From the NCBI RefSeq assembly GCF_030160655.1, contig NZ_BSOT01000005.1, forward strand, positions 1,197,546 to 1,261,545: a DNA stretch of 64,000 bases. Reading direction: 5' to 3'. Numbering within the stretch: position 1 is the stretch's first letter; every line of letters begins with the position of its first letter. The DNA is from Agaribacter marinus. GTDB lineage: Bacteria; Pseudomonadota; Gammaproteobacteria; Enterobacterales; Alteromonadaceae. Below the pieces are notes generated by a model. That model was not told the origin of the DNA. It worked only from the letters and a program-made list of their open reading frames with translations, and searched no databases. The position numbers and the translations under genes were made by a program. Shown here in pieces: positions 54,027 through 64,000 of the stretch.

Positions 54027-55367
54027 TTAGTTGGCGTTTTCTACTTCGTTAGCTATTTTTTGTGCACATTTCTGCGCCATCTCACCTTCTTCTGCTTCGA
54101 CCATGACTCTAATTAATGGCTCAGTACCACTTTTTCTTAATAATACCCTACCAGTATTCCCCAATGTTTTTTCAACCTCAACTACCGATTTTTGTACCAA
54201 GGCATTATCTAAGGGGTTTCCAGCACTCGCCTCGTATTTAACATTTATCAGCGTTTGAGGGAATTTGGTATAACCCGAAGCTAAAGAACTTAGTGGAATG
54301 TTTGCTCTAATCATCGCTGCAATGACTTGCAAACCAGCAACTATACCATCTCCTGTCGACGCATATTCTAAATTAAGTACGTGACCAGAGTTCTCACCAC
54401 CGATGCACCACCCATTCTTAAGTAGAAGTTCCATTACATATCGATCTCCTACATCAGCTCTAACAAAAGGTACACCAAGATTTTCAACGGCCAATTGCAT
54501 CCCTAAATTTGACATTTTGGTACCAACAACACCGCCTTTTAACTTTCCGGAACGGAGTGCATCTCTTGCAATAATAAAAATAATTTGGTCACCATCAACC
54601 ACATTACCTTTCTCGTCCACCATCATTACTCGGTCACCGTCACCATCTAAGGCTAAACCAAAGTCAGCTTTATGTTCTTTTACGGCATCGGTAATTGCCT
54701 TCAGCGACGTAGCACCCACTTTTCTGTTGATGTTTAAGCCGTCAGGCGATGTACCAATTTCAATGACTTTTGCCCCCAGTTCACTGAGTACATTTGGTGC
54801 AATGTGATAGGTTGCGCCATGTGCACAATCAACAACTACCTTTAAACCATTTAAAGATAGTTCAGATGGGAAAGTACCTTTGCAATACTCAATATACCGG
54901 CCAGCGGCATCGTTTATTCTAATTGCTTTACCCAATTTGTCAGAGTCAACACAGGTCATTGGCAAATCCATTTGCGCTTCAATTGCCGCTTCAATCTCAT
55001 CAGGTAATTTTCTACCATTGGAAGAAAAGAACTTAATTCCGTTGTCATAATATGGATTGTGAGAAGCACTGATGACTATGCCTGCTTCTGAGCGAAAGGT
55101 CTTAGTTAAATATGCGATGGCGGGTGTCGGCATAGGCCCAAGTAGGCCAATATTGATACCTGCCGCTGACAAACCAGCTTCCAATGCAGACTCAAGCATA
55201 TAACCCGAAATCCTTGTGTCTTTGCCTATTAATACTTTGTTGGTACCGTGACCGGCAAGTACTTTACCAGCAGCCCAACCTAACTTTGTCACAAACTCTG
55301 GGTTAATAACATTCTGCCCTACACGTCCGCGAATTCCATCTGTTCCAAAGTATTGTCTTTCAGACAT
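54027..55367 (-). CDS. glmM: Phosphoglucosamine mutase
   Basis: Converts glucosamine-6-P to glucosamine-1-P for peptidoglycan and LPS. The phospho-serine loop is [20 protein letters not shown], the metal loop [12 protein letters not shown], and the sugar loop GGENSGHV. 446 residues. In the ftsH-folP-glmM-tpiA-secG order as in E. coli; 11 bp after folP. Confidence 0.97.
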   Translation of the reverse strand: MSERQYFGTDGIRGRVGQNVINPEFVTKLGWAAGKVLAGHGTNKVLIGKDTRISGYMLESALEAGLSAAGINIGLLGPMPTPAIAYLTKTFRSEAGIVISASHNPYYDNGIKFFSSNGRKLPDEIEAAIEAQMDLPMTCVDSDKLGKAIRINDAAGRYIEYCKGTFPSELSLNGLKVVVDCAHGATYHIAPNVLSELGAKVIEIGTSPDGLNINRKVGATSLKAITDAVKEHKADFGLALDGDGDRVMMVDEKGNVVDGDQIIFIIARDALRSGKLKGGVVGTKMSNLGMQLAVENLGVPFVRADVGDRYVMELLLKNGWCIGGENSGHVLNLEYASTGDGIVAGLQVIAAMIRANIPLSSLASGYTKFPQTLINVKYEASAGNPLDNALVQKSVVEVEKTLGNTGRVLLRKSGTEPLIRVMVEAEEGEMAQKCAQKIANEVENAN

Positions 55368-55378
55368 ATATTATCCTA

Positions 55379-56218
55379 TTAGCTAACGCTATTAATTTTA
55401 TCGATAATTTTTACTACATCCACAATGGCCTCTACATCATGGACACGTAAAACACTGGCACCATAAAGTGCCGCTATTGTATGTGTAGATATATCGCCAG
55501 TCAGGCGATTTTCAACATCTTTATTCAATAAATTTCCGATCATACGTTTGCGCGACATACCGGCCAATACAGGCAAATCAAACTCAGTAAATTGAAGGAA
55601 GTGTTTAAGCAGTTGATAATTATCTTCCAAATTTTTACCAAACCCAAAGCCTGGATCAATCATAATTTGTTTATACTTAAAACCTGCATCCACAAGCGTA
55701 TCAATTCTCTCTCTGAAAAATGCGAGGACTTCGTCGACCACAGAATCATACTTGGGGTTATTCTGCATAGTCAGCGGACTCCCTTGCATATGCATGATAC
55801 AACTTGGGATATTCTTTTCCTTTGCTAATTTTGTCGCTACGTCTAACGCTCCATCTAGGCGCAAAGCCCTAACGTCATTAATTAATCGCGCACCGACAGC
55901 GGTAGCTTCAAGCATGACTTGAGGTTTGCTAGTATCTATCGAAATAATAGTGTCAAAACGTGCGTGAATGGCCTCAATTACTGGAATAACACGATTAAGC
56001 TCTTCATCGACAAGCACCTCTGTTGCGCCAGGGCGAGTTGACTCTCCCCCGATATCGACAAAGGTCGCTCCCTTTTTAACCATCTCTGCGGCTTGATCAA
56101 TCGCCTTATTGACATCTTTATATTTTCCACCGTCTGAAAATGAGTCTGGCGTGACATTTAAAATTCCCATCACCTTAGGACCATCAAAAACAACTGTTTT
56201 ATTACCGAATTCCATCAT
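55379..56218 (-). CDS. folP: Dihydropteroate synthase
   Basis: Makes dihydropteroate in folate synthesis and is the sulfonamide target. Motifs: MGILNVTPDSFSDGGKY, FVDIGGESTRPGA and IMIDPGFGFGKN. 279 residues. The start is at 56218 (MMEFGNK); a following Met is also possible. Between ftsH and glmM. Confidence 0.96.
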   Translation of the reverse strand: MMEFGNKTVVFDGPKVMGILNVTPDSFSDGGKYKDVNKAIDQAAEMVKKGATFVDIGGESTRPGATEVLVDEELNRVIPVIEAIHARFDTIISIDTSKPQVMLEATAVGARLINDVRALRLDGALDVATKLAKEKNIPSCIMHMQGSPLTMQNNPKYDSVVDEVLAFFRERIDTLVDAGFKYKQIMIDPGFGFGKNLEDNYQLLKHFLQFTEFDLPVLAGMSRKRMIGNLLNKDVENRLTGDISTHTIAALYGASVLRVHDVEAIVDVVKIIDKINSVS

Positions 56219-56341
56219 GATATGTTTGTGCTCAAAGTTGTCTCGTCAAACTGTGACCCACTACCGGGTTCTATCACTGCGATAGAAACTAACAATTTAA
56301 TTATCATACAAAATAACACTTAGTATTTAAATCAAATACAA

Positions 56342-56372
56342 ACAAAAACACCGGCAGCGCCGGTGTTTTTTC
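56342..56372 (-). terminator. Intrinsic terminator after ftsH
   Basis: AACACCGGC-3 bases-GCCGGTGTT with T-runs on both sides lies 15 bases past the ftsH stop on the minus strand. It separates ftsH from folP, so folP probably has its own promoter in 56219-56341. Confidence 0.9.
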
Positions 56373-56386
56373 TTTCCATTTTTCAA

Positions 56387-58318
56387 TTAATTAGACGAAG
56401 TAGTCGTTTCACCATCGTCAGAAGGTTTGTCTTCTTTTCCTACATCCATCGACGCGCCACCACTGGGCTTGTCTGAATTTGAATCGCTATCTTTTTGCCA
56501 ATCAGCAGGCGGTCTAACGTCTACTCGCTCCATCAAGTCATCTATTTGCTTAGCATCAATCGTTTCATATTTCATTAAAGCATCTTTCATGGAGTGCAGA
56601 ATATCCATATTCTCCTGCAAAATTTTGTATGCACGTTGATAGTTCTTATTAATGACTTCTTTAATTTCACTGTCGATGGTTCTGGCGGTTTCATCAGATA
56701 CATTGGCCGATTTACTCATGGAACGACCTAAAAACACTTCGCCTTCTTCTTCAGCGTAAAGTTGAGGGCCAAGTTTTGCAGACAAGCCCCATTGCGTCAC
56801 CATCTTCTTCGCAATATCTGTGGCACGTTCAATGTCGTTTGACGCGCCTGTCGTGACAGAGTCTTCTCCATAGATAACTTCTTCTGCAATACGTCCCCCA
56901 AACAAACTCGAAATCATACTTTCAAGATGACGTTTAGTGTAACTTACGCGATCTTGTTCAGGTAAATACATTGTCACCCCTAACGCTCGCCCTCTAGGAA
57001 TGATAGACACCTTATATACTGGATCATGATCTGGCACTAAACGGCCTACAATGGCATGCCCAGCTTCGTGATAAGCCGTCATTGCTTTTTCTTCTTCAGA
57101 CATAACCATTGAGCGTCGTTCTGTACCCATCATGATTTTGTCTTTTGCTTTTTCAAATTCTTCCATCGCCACAAGGCGTCGATTAGAGCGAGCGGCAAAT
57201 AAGGCAGCTTCGTTTACTAAGTTAGCTAAATCTGCACCAGAAAAACCCGGTGTACCACGAGCAATAACAGATGCTTCGACATCGTCAGCAATGGGTACCT
57301 TGCGCATGTGTACTTTCAATATCTGCTCACGGCCACGAATGTCTGGTAAACCAACAACGACTTGTCTATCAAATCGTCCAGGACGTAGTAAGGCTGGATC
57401 AAGTACGTCAGGGCGGTTAGTCGCCGCAATAACAATTATACCTTCATGCCCCTCAAAACCATCCATTTCAACCAACATTTGGTTTAATGTTTGCTCTCTT
57501 TCATCATGCCCGCCGCCAAGACCAGCGCCACGTTGACGTCCAACCGCGTCGATCTCATCAATGAAAATTATGCATGGTGACGACTTTTTGGCTTGCTCAA
57601 ACATGTCTCTAACGCGAGATGCACCTACACCAACAAACATTTCAACAAAGTCAGAACCAGAAATTGTAAAGAATGGCACTTTTGCTTCGCCAGCAATCGC
57701 TTTTGCTAATAAGGTTTTACCTGTGCCTGGAGGACCAACCATCAACACGCCTTTAGGAATTTTTCCACCCAACTTCTGGAATTTTGTCGGATCTCTCAAG
57801 AAATCAACTAGTTCGGAGACTTCTTCCTTGGCTTCATCACAACCAGCAACGTCGGCAAAGGTTGTTTTAATTTGATCTTCACTCAGTAGGCGTGCCTTAC
57901 TCTTCCCAAATGACATAGCGCCTCTACCGCCACCGCCTTGCATCTGGCGCATGAAGAATATCCAGACACCGATAAGTAGCAGCATCGGGAACCAAGACAC
58001 CAGAATTTGCATAAACCAATTGGGTTGCTCTGGTGGTTTACCAAACACTTTAACGTTGTTCTTAACTAAATCGTCAATCAGCTTCTCATCGTGCACTGGA
58101 ATATATGTAGTGAATGATTCGTTCGCACGACTAAAACCACGAATTTCTCGACCGTCGATTGTCACTTCTCTCACATCACCTCGTTGCACATCTTGTATAA
58201 ACGACGTGTAGTCTGTGGTTGTGCCTGTAGTTTCAGAACCAGAAAAATTTTTGAAAACCATCATCAGTACAACGGCAATGAACAGCCACAGAATGAGATT
58301 TTTTGCCATATCGCTCAA
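56387..58318 (-). CDS. ftsH: ATP-dependent zinc metalloprotease FtsH
   Basis: Membrane AAA+ protease, 643 residues. Two N-terminal membrane helices (residues 5-23 and 104-124), AAA core with Walker A GPPGTGKT and Walker [12 protein letters not shown], second region of homology [16 protein letters not shown], and zinc site HEAGH with a distal Asp. The C-terminus has a long Ser/Asp/Lys tail. Upstream of folP; the usual rlmE partner is not found just ahead of it. Confidence 0.97.
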   Translation of the reverse strand: MSDMAKNLILWLFIAVVLMMVFKNFSGSETTGTTTDYTSFIQDVQRGDVREVTIDGREIRGFSRANESFTTYIPVHDEKLIDDLVKNNVKVFGKPPEQPNWFMQILVSWFPMLLLIGVWIFFMRQMQGGGGRGAMSFGKSKARLLSEDQIKTTFADVAGCDEAKEEVSELVDFLRDPTKFQKLGGKIPKGVLMVGPPGTGKTLLAKAIAGEAKVPFFTISGSDFVEMFVGVGASRVRDMFEQAKKSSPCIIFIDEIDAVGRQRGAGLGGGHDEREQTLNQMLVEMDGFEGHEGIIVIAATNRPDVLDPALLRPGRFDRQVVVGLPDIRGREQILKVHMRKVPIADDVEASVIARGTPGFSGADLANLVNEAALFAARSNRRLVAMEEFEKAKDKIMMGTERRSMVMSEEEKAMTAYHEAGHAIVGRLVPDHDPVYKVSIIPRGRALGVTMYLPEQDRVSYTKRHLESMISSLFGGRIAEEVIYGEDSVTTGASNDIERATDIAKKMVTQWGLSAKLGPQLYAEEEGEVFLGRSMSKSANVSDETARTIDSEIKEVINKNYQRAYKILQENMDILHSMKDALMKYETIDAKQIDDLMERVDVRPPADWQKDSDSNSDKPSGGASMDVGKEDKPSDDGETTTSSN

Positions 58319-58991
58319 AGCTACTTACCCCTAAAAAACAAATTAATTACGCGATAACTCACACGTATATACTCAAAGATTACTATACTTTATGGCCTTT
58401 AGCCACCATATCGGCTTGTCTACAACAAGCACTAAATGAATCTAGTTCAAGGCCCATAACACTTATAAACACCCGTGACACAGCATGAAAATAATCAAAA
58501 AACATATGTCACTGACAATTTTTATTACAAATTTGCTATCTATTTCATATCAAATAGCGGGTATTTAGTTCTCATTCATATCGACACATACACTTAGTCA
58601 ATTGAATGGCTTACACACTCGTAAAACGATATATCGGACAATACAATAGTTACGTTGTTCACGTTGATTTTGGTCAATAAAAGCGTGTAAAGTTTTTCGC
58701 CCGTCAAATCAACTGACTCAAAAGCATATCTGTCAAAGAATTTACTATCACAATATCAACCGCAATAAAGATACCATTTTGGCAGACGTTAAAGATAAAT
58801 CGCACTACGTACCATTTTAACCAAGCATCGACTATAACTGTGACCTAGTTAACTTTCTAAATCTTCCGCGAATCGCAACGGACGTCTTTTTTTGCCTTTC
58901 AAGTGTTTCGTTTGTCGCAATGAATATAAAGTAGAGGTAGAATAGTGAAATTCAAGACTTTACTTACAGTTAATAGATAAATATTTTATAT
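58319..58991. other. 673-base gap without a gene between ftsH and yhbY
   Basis: In E. coli and many relatives rlmE (about 630 bases) lies here. Neither strand shows an rlmE frame or its SAM-binding motif. The stretch is AT-rich and holds only very short frames. It presumably carries the divergent promoters of ftsH and yhbY. Confidence 0.6.
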
Positions 58992-59288
58992 ATGCACTTA
59001 TCAAACAAACAAAAGCAATATTTAAAAGGCTTAGCCCACAATTTAAAACCCGTCGTTCAGTTAGGCGGAAATGGTCTCACTGAAGGTGTGGTCGCTGAGA
59101 TAGAAAATGCGCTTAGCCACCACGAACTCATTAAAGTGAAAGTACCGAGTGATGATCGCGAAGAAAAAGCACTCATCATGGATGCCATCGTAGGAGAAAC
59201 CAAATCCACGAAAGTGCAAACGATTGGACACGTGCTAGTAATCTACAAAGCGAGTGAAGACGCAAAAATAAGCCTACCTAAAAAATAG
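58992..59288 (+). CDS. yhbY: Ribosome assembly RNA-binding protein YhbY
   Basis: A 98-residue CRM-domain protein that binds the pre-50S subunit: LSNKQKQYLKGLAHNLKPVVQLGGNGLTEGVVAEIENALSHHELIKVKV. Divergent from ftsH and convergent with the Lon-like gene. Start at the ATG of MHLSNKQKQYL. Confidence 0.95.
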   Translation: MHLSNKQKQYLKGLAHNLKPVVQLGGNGLTEGVVAEIENALSHHELIKVKVPSDDREEKALIMDAIVGETKSTKVQTIGHVLVIYKASEDAKISLPKK

Positions 59289-59297
59289 GCTTTATTG
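59271..59297 (+). terminator. Possible terminator at the end of yhbY
   Basis: AGCCTA and TAGGCT pair across the yhbY stop codon, followed by a short T-rich run (TTTATTGTTT). The stem is only 6 bp. Confidence 0.4.
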
Positions 59298-59337
59298 TTT
59301 ATACTGTTGTTTAAACTGCCCCTTCCTATACGAACGC

Positions 59338-61740
59338 TTACTCGCCATCACCACCGTTGACGACGTCAGCAATAGCATGCAAACGTTGAACAGCCATCGA
59401 ATGTACAGATTTTTTTGGATATCTCCCCTGACTGCTTAGCGTACCGGCGATTTTTCCCGTTAAAATTTCAATGGCTTGATCAACATTTGCAACGGAATAG
59501 ATATGAAAGGCATTTGCTTCAACAGCCGCAATAACAGTTTGGCTTAGCACTAAGTTAACACAATTGGAGCGCGGGATAATAACGCCTTGTTCACCAGAAA
59601 GTCCGCGCGTTGCGCACAATTCAAAAAAACCTTCTATTTTTTCATTCACTCCACCGACAGCCTGCACTTCACCCAACTGATTAATGGAGCCTGTAACGGC
59701 AATCCCTTGATGAATAGGTGTGTCAGTTAACGCGGAAATAAGCGCGACGAGTTCAGCCAACGACGCACTGTCTCCATCGATATAGCCATAGGATTGCTCC
59801 AGTGCAATATTTGCACTTAGCGTAAGCGGAAAGCTCTGTGCGTATTTATTGCCTAAATACCCACTTAGCAACATCACCCCTTTAGAATGTATTGATTGCC
59901 CTAACTCTACTTCTCTCTCAATGTCGATTATGCCATTAGATCCGGCATAAACGGTTGCGGTAATTCTCGCTGGCGTACCAAAAGCAGTGTCGCCAATGTC
60001 AAGTACAGTAAGGCCGTTTAATGTTCCACACGCCGATCCCGCAGTACGAATAATGACATGTCCTTCCTGCATATCTTCCAAAAACTGGGATGACACCCGC
60101 CCTGTTCGATACTTTTTAGCCTGTAGTGCACGTTGGACAATATTTACATTAATTGTGTTACTTTTTTCTTGATGGCAAAAATAGGCAGCTTCATGCAATA
60201 ACTCTATGATTTCAGCAAATCGTGCACTCAGTTTTTCTTGATGCTCAGCCGTTCGTAAACTAAACGTAAGCAAGGCTTTCAGCGCATTATTGTCTATGCT
60301 TTCAATATTTAGTTTTTGCACTTCAAGTTTAATGCGCTTAATGAATTGCGATTGTGTTTCTGGCGTTAAAGGAATTTCGTCATCAAAATCGACTAATACT
60401 CTGCATAGCTCAGGGAATTCATGATCATAGTCTTGCAGCGCATAATATAAACTGCGTGAGCCAAGAAGAATCAGTTTTACATCCAACTTTATTGGTTCAG
60501 GAGACAGCGTAATAGAATTTACCATGCCAGGTTCATGTTGTGGAATATCAAGACGGATATTCCCAAATTTCAACGCCAATTTTAATGCGTCCCACACCTG
60601 AGGGTTTGCCAATAACTTATCGGCTTCAACAACCAAATAACCGCCATTTGCTTTGTGCAATGCGCCAGCGGTGATCATCCTGTAACTTGTGTATACACTC
60701 CCCTGCACACTGGTGTATTCAATTTTGCCAAACAAATTTTGATATGTAGGGTTCGCCTCATACACTAATGGTACTGACGCATCGACTTTACTCGCAACTA
60801 ATACATTGGGTACATAAGTTTCAACAAATATGTCACGATGATCGTATTCGTCTTGCTTTTCATCTTTCCCGGTAGTACCTAGGTGCTCAATGACAGCGTC
60901 TATTAAATTAGGCTTAAGTGAGGTGATATATCGCTGTACTTGCAGATTGCCTGAATACTTATGCTGAAGCTCTTTTATTAATGGACGAATAGCCTGTTCA
61001 GTCACATCTTTTTTTAACTGTTTAAGTTTTTCGGTACTTTCACGTTGCCATCCAGGTAACTCTAAAAGTGCCTCCGTTAATGCTTCTTCAAGAGAATCTA
61101 TTAACGCATAATAATCCTTTCTCACGTCATCTGGATAGCTGGTAAATTCGGCATCCGAAACCGGTTTACCATCAACAATAGGTGAAAAACTGATGCTTGA
61201 ACCATCTTCAATTAAAGCGACACTTTTGCTCAACGCATAAGCTTCTACTTGATCAATTGCATGGTCATATTTTTGTTCATAGTGACGAGCAATCGCGGCT
61301 TTTCTGCGCTGATAGCCGGGGTTCTCATATGCCGTTGGGAAAGTTGCTAAGACCTCATCAACCAAAGCATTCATATCATTTACTAAGGATTTACTTGCGC
61401 CAGCGGGTAATTTCAACACTAGCGGTTCGCGCTCGTTTTCAAAATTATTCAAATAACACCAATCAAATATTTCTGGTGTGCGCCTAATTTCATTCTGAAT
61501 GTAATCAGTAATAAGGGTAAATCTGCCTGTCGCCTGCTCCCCCATTACATAAATATTGTATCCTGTCGACTTTACACCTAAGCCAAACGCTAATGCTTGT
61601 TTAGCGCGCTCTTGGCCAATCAAAAAATGACTGTCAACTTGACTATCATCGTCTTCGCCAATAGATATTTCGGGCGTAAGTGCACTTGCTAAAATCTTGC
61701 ACTCCTTGTACGCGTTTAAAGTATTCGTTTTTATCGTCAT
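59338..61740 (-). CDS. Lon-like ATP-dependent protease (YcbZ/LonB-type)
   Basis: An AAA+ Ser-Lys protease of 800 residues from the ATG at 61740; a longer frame adds 26 unlikely residues, while GGGAA stands just ahead of this ATG. N-terminal AAA-like region has the P-loop-like GEQATGRFTL, a central substrate-handling part, and a C-terminal Lon protease domain with catalytic Ser in DGDSASLAE and Lys in NEKIEGFFELC. It is longer than E. coli YcbZ (586). Role is inferred from the family; substrates are unknown. Divergent from leuS. Confidence 0.88.
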   Translation of the reverse strand: MTIKTNTLNAYKECKILASALTPEISIGEDDDSQVDSHFLIGQERAKQALAFGLGVKSTGYNIYVMGEQATGRFTLITDYIQNEIRRTPEIFDWCYLNNFENEREPLVLKLPAGASKSLVNDMNALVDEVLATFPTAYENPGYQRRKAAIARHYEQKYDHAIDQVEAYALSKSVALIEDGSSISFSPIVDGKPVSDAEFTSYPDDVRKDYYALIDSLEEALTEALLELPGWQRESTEKLKQLKKDVTEQAIRPLIKELQHKYSGNLQVQRYITSLKPNLIDAVIEHLGTTGKDEKQDEYDHRDIFVETYVPNVLVASKVDASVPLVYEANPTYQNLFGKIEYTSVQGSVYTSYRMITAGALHKANGGYLVVEADKLLANPQVWDALKLALKFGNIRLDIPQHEPGMVNSITLSPEPIKLDVKLILLGSRSLYYALQDYDHEFPELCRVLVDFDDEIPLTPETQSQFIKRIKLEVQKLNIESIDNNALKALLTFSLRTAEHQEKLSARFAEIIELLHEAAYFCHQEKSNTINVNIVQRALQAKKYRTGRVSSQFLEDMQEGHVIIRTAGSACGTLNGLTVLDIGDTAFGTPARITATVYAGSNGIIDIEREVELGQSIHSKGVMLLSGYLGNKYAQSFPLTLSANIALEQSYGYIDGDSASLAELVALISALTDTPIHQGIAVTGSINQLGEVQAVGGVNEKIEGFFELCATRGLSGEQGVIIPRSNCVNLVLSQTVIAAVEANAFHIYSVANVDQAIEILTGKIAGTLSSQGRYPKKSVHSMAVQRLHAIADVVNGGDGE

Positions 61741-61904
61741 TATTCCCAGTCGTCGTATTGTGTTTTCTTTCTTGATTTCTCCGCGAGGGAGGCAAATGCG
61801 TACATAAAATCTTGTCACGTGGTAAAAGTGAGTTAAAAAGCTCGCAAAGTGATTGTCGAGAACCCAAGTTACACGTTATTCTATAGGGCTATAGCGTAAA
61901 CTAA

Positions 61905-64000
<2,096 letters not shown>

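Noticed and set aside
54403-54807. 134-residue plus-strand frame inside glmM
   Set aside because: Antisense shadow of a conserved gene; composition is that of complementary codons.
58303-58488. 61-residue plus-strand frame overlapping the ftsH start
   Set aside because: It begins inside ftsH on the opposite strand, with no ribosome binding site or family resemblance.
58485-58568. 27-residue signal-peptide-like frame (MKIIKKHMSLTIFITNLL...)
   Set aside because: Too short and hydrophobic by AT-rich composition; no continuing frame after it.

Overview
The window looks like a chromosomal segment of a marine gammaproteobacterium, most likely an Alteromonadaceae member (Alteromonas/Glaciecola/Aestuariibacter-like). 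The basis is moderately AT-rich DNA, the operon orders smc-zipA-ligA, comEC-msbA-lpxK-Trm112-kdsB, secG-tRNA-Leu(GAG) and pnp/nlpI, an SMC rather than a MukB condensin, and several TTG-started genes with good ribosome binding sites. No phage, insertion sequence, CRISPR array or rRNA is visible.

Layout. 1-22 kb is accessory and regulatory: the end of an AGCS symporter, a secreted M1-like peptidase broken by an in-frame TGA, a PadR/permease-prefix pair, exonuclease III, a secreted amidohydrolase, a subclass B3 metallo-beta-lactamase, an H-NOX/histidine kinase NO-sensing pair, a pirin, a glutathionyl-hydroquinone reductase, TcdA, exported versions of normally cytosolic enzymes (a SAM methyltransferase and a nucleosidase-like lipoprotein), and a Crp/nitroreductase/DMT/GNAT cluster. 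22-25 kb holds a second stop-interrupted gene and a reactive-sulfur module: rhodanese-DUF2892, a two-cysteine ArsR repressor, a Crp/Fnr regulator and a small DUF2892 protein, with the same 16-bp palindrome in front of two of these genes. 25-27 kb holds a MAPEG gene and a divergent SRPBCC/XRE pair, flanked by two diverged copies of the rimO promoter and first codons.

27-64 kb is mostly housekeeping: rimO; lipid A and KDO supply (msbA, lpxK, kdsB); competence (comEC); replication, division and segregation (ligA, zipA, smc); cysZ; a metzincin-like Sel1 protein with nlpI; pnp; nhaR; a HPF-like protein; tRNA-Leu; secG-tpiA-glmM-folP-ftsH; yhbY; a Lon-like protease; and the start of leuS.

Points most worth a second look: the duplicated rimO leader, whose left copy encodes a 42-residue ORF with a Ser-Val repeat and shows mostly synonymous divergence; two genes each interrupted by one in-frame stop; the repeated BigR/SqrR-type operator; the orphan H-NOX/HnoK pair; and the absence of rlmE beside ftsH and of rpsO beside pnp.
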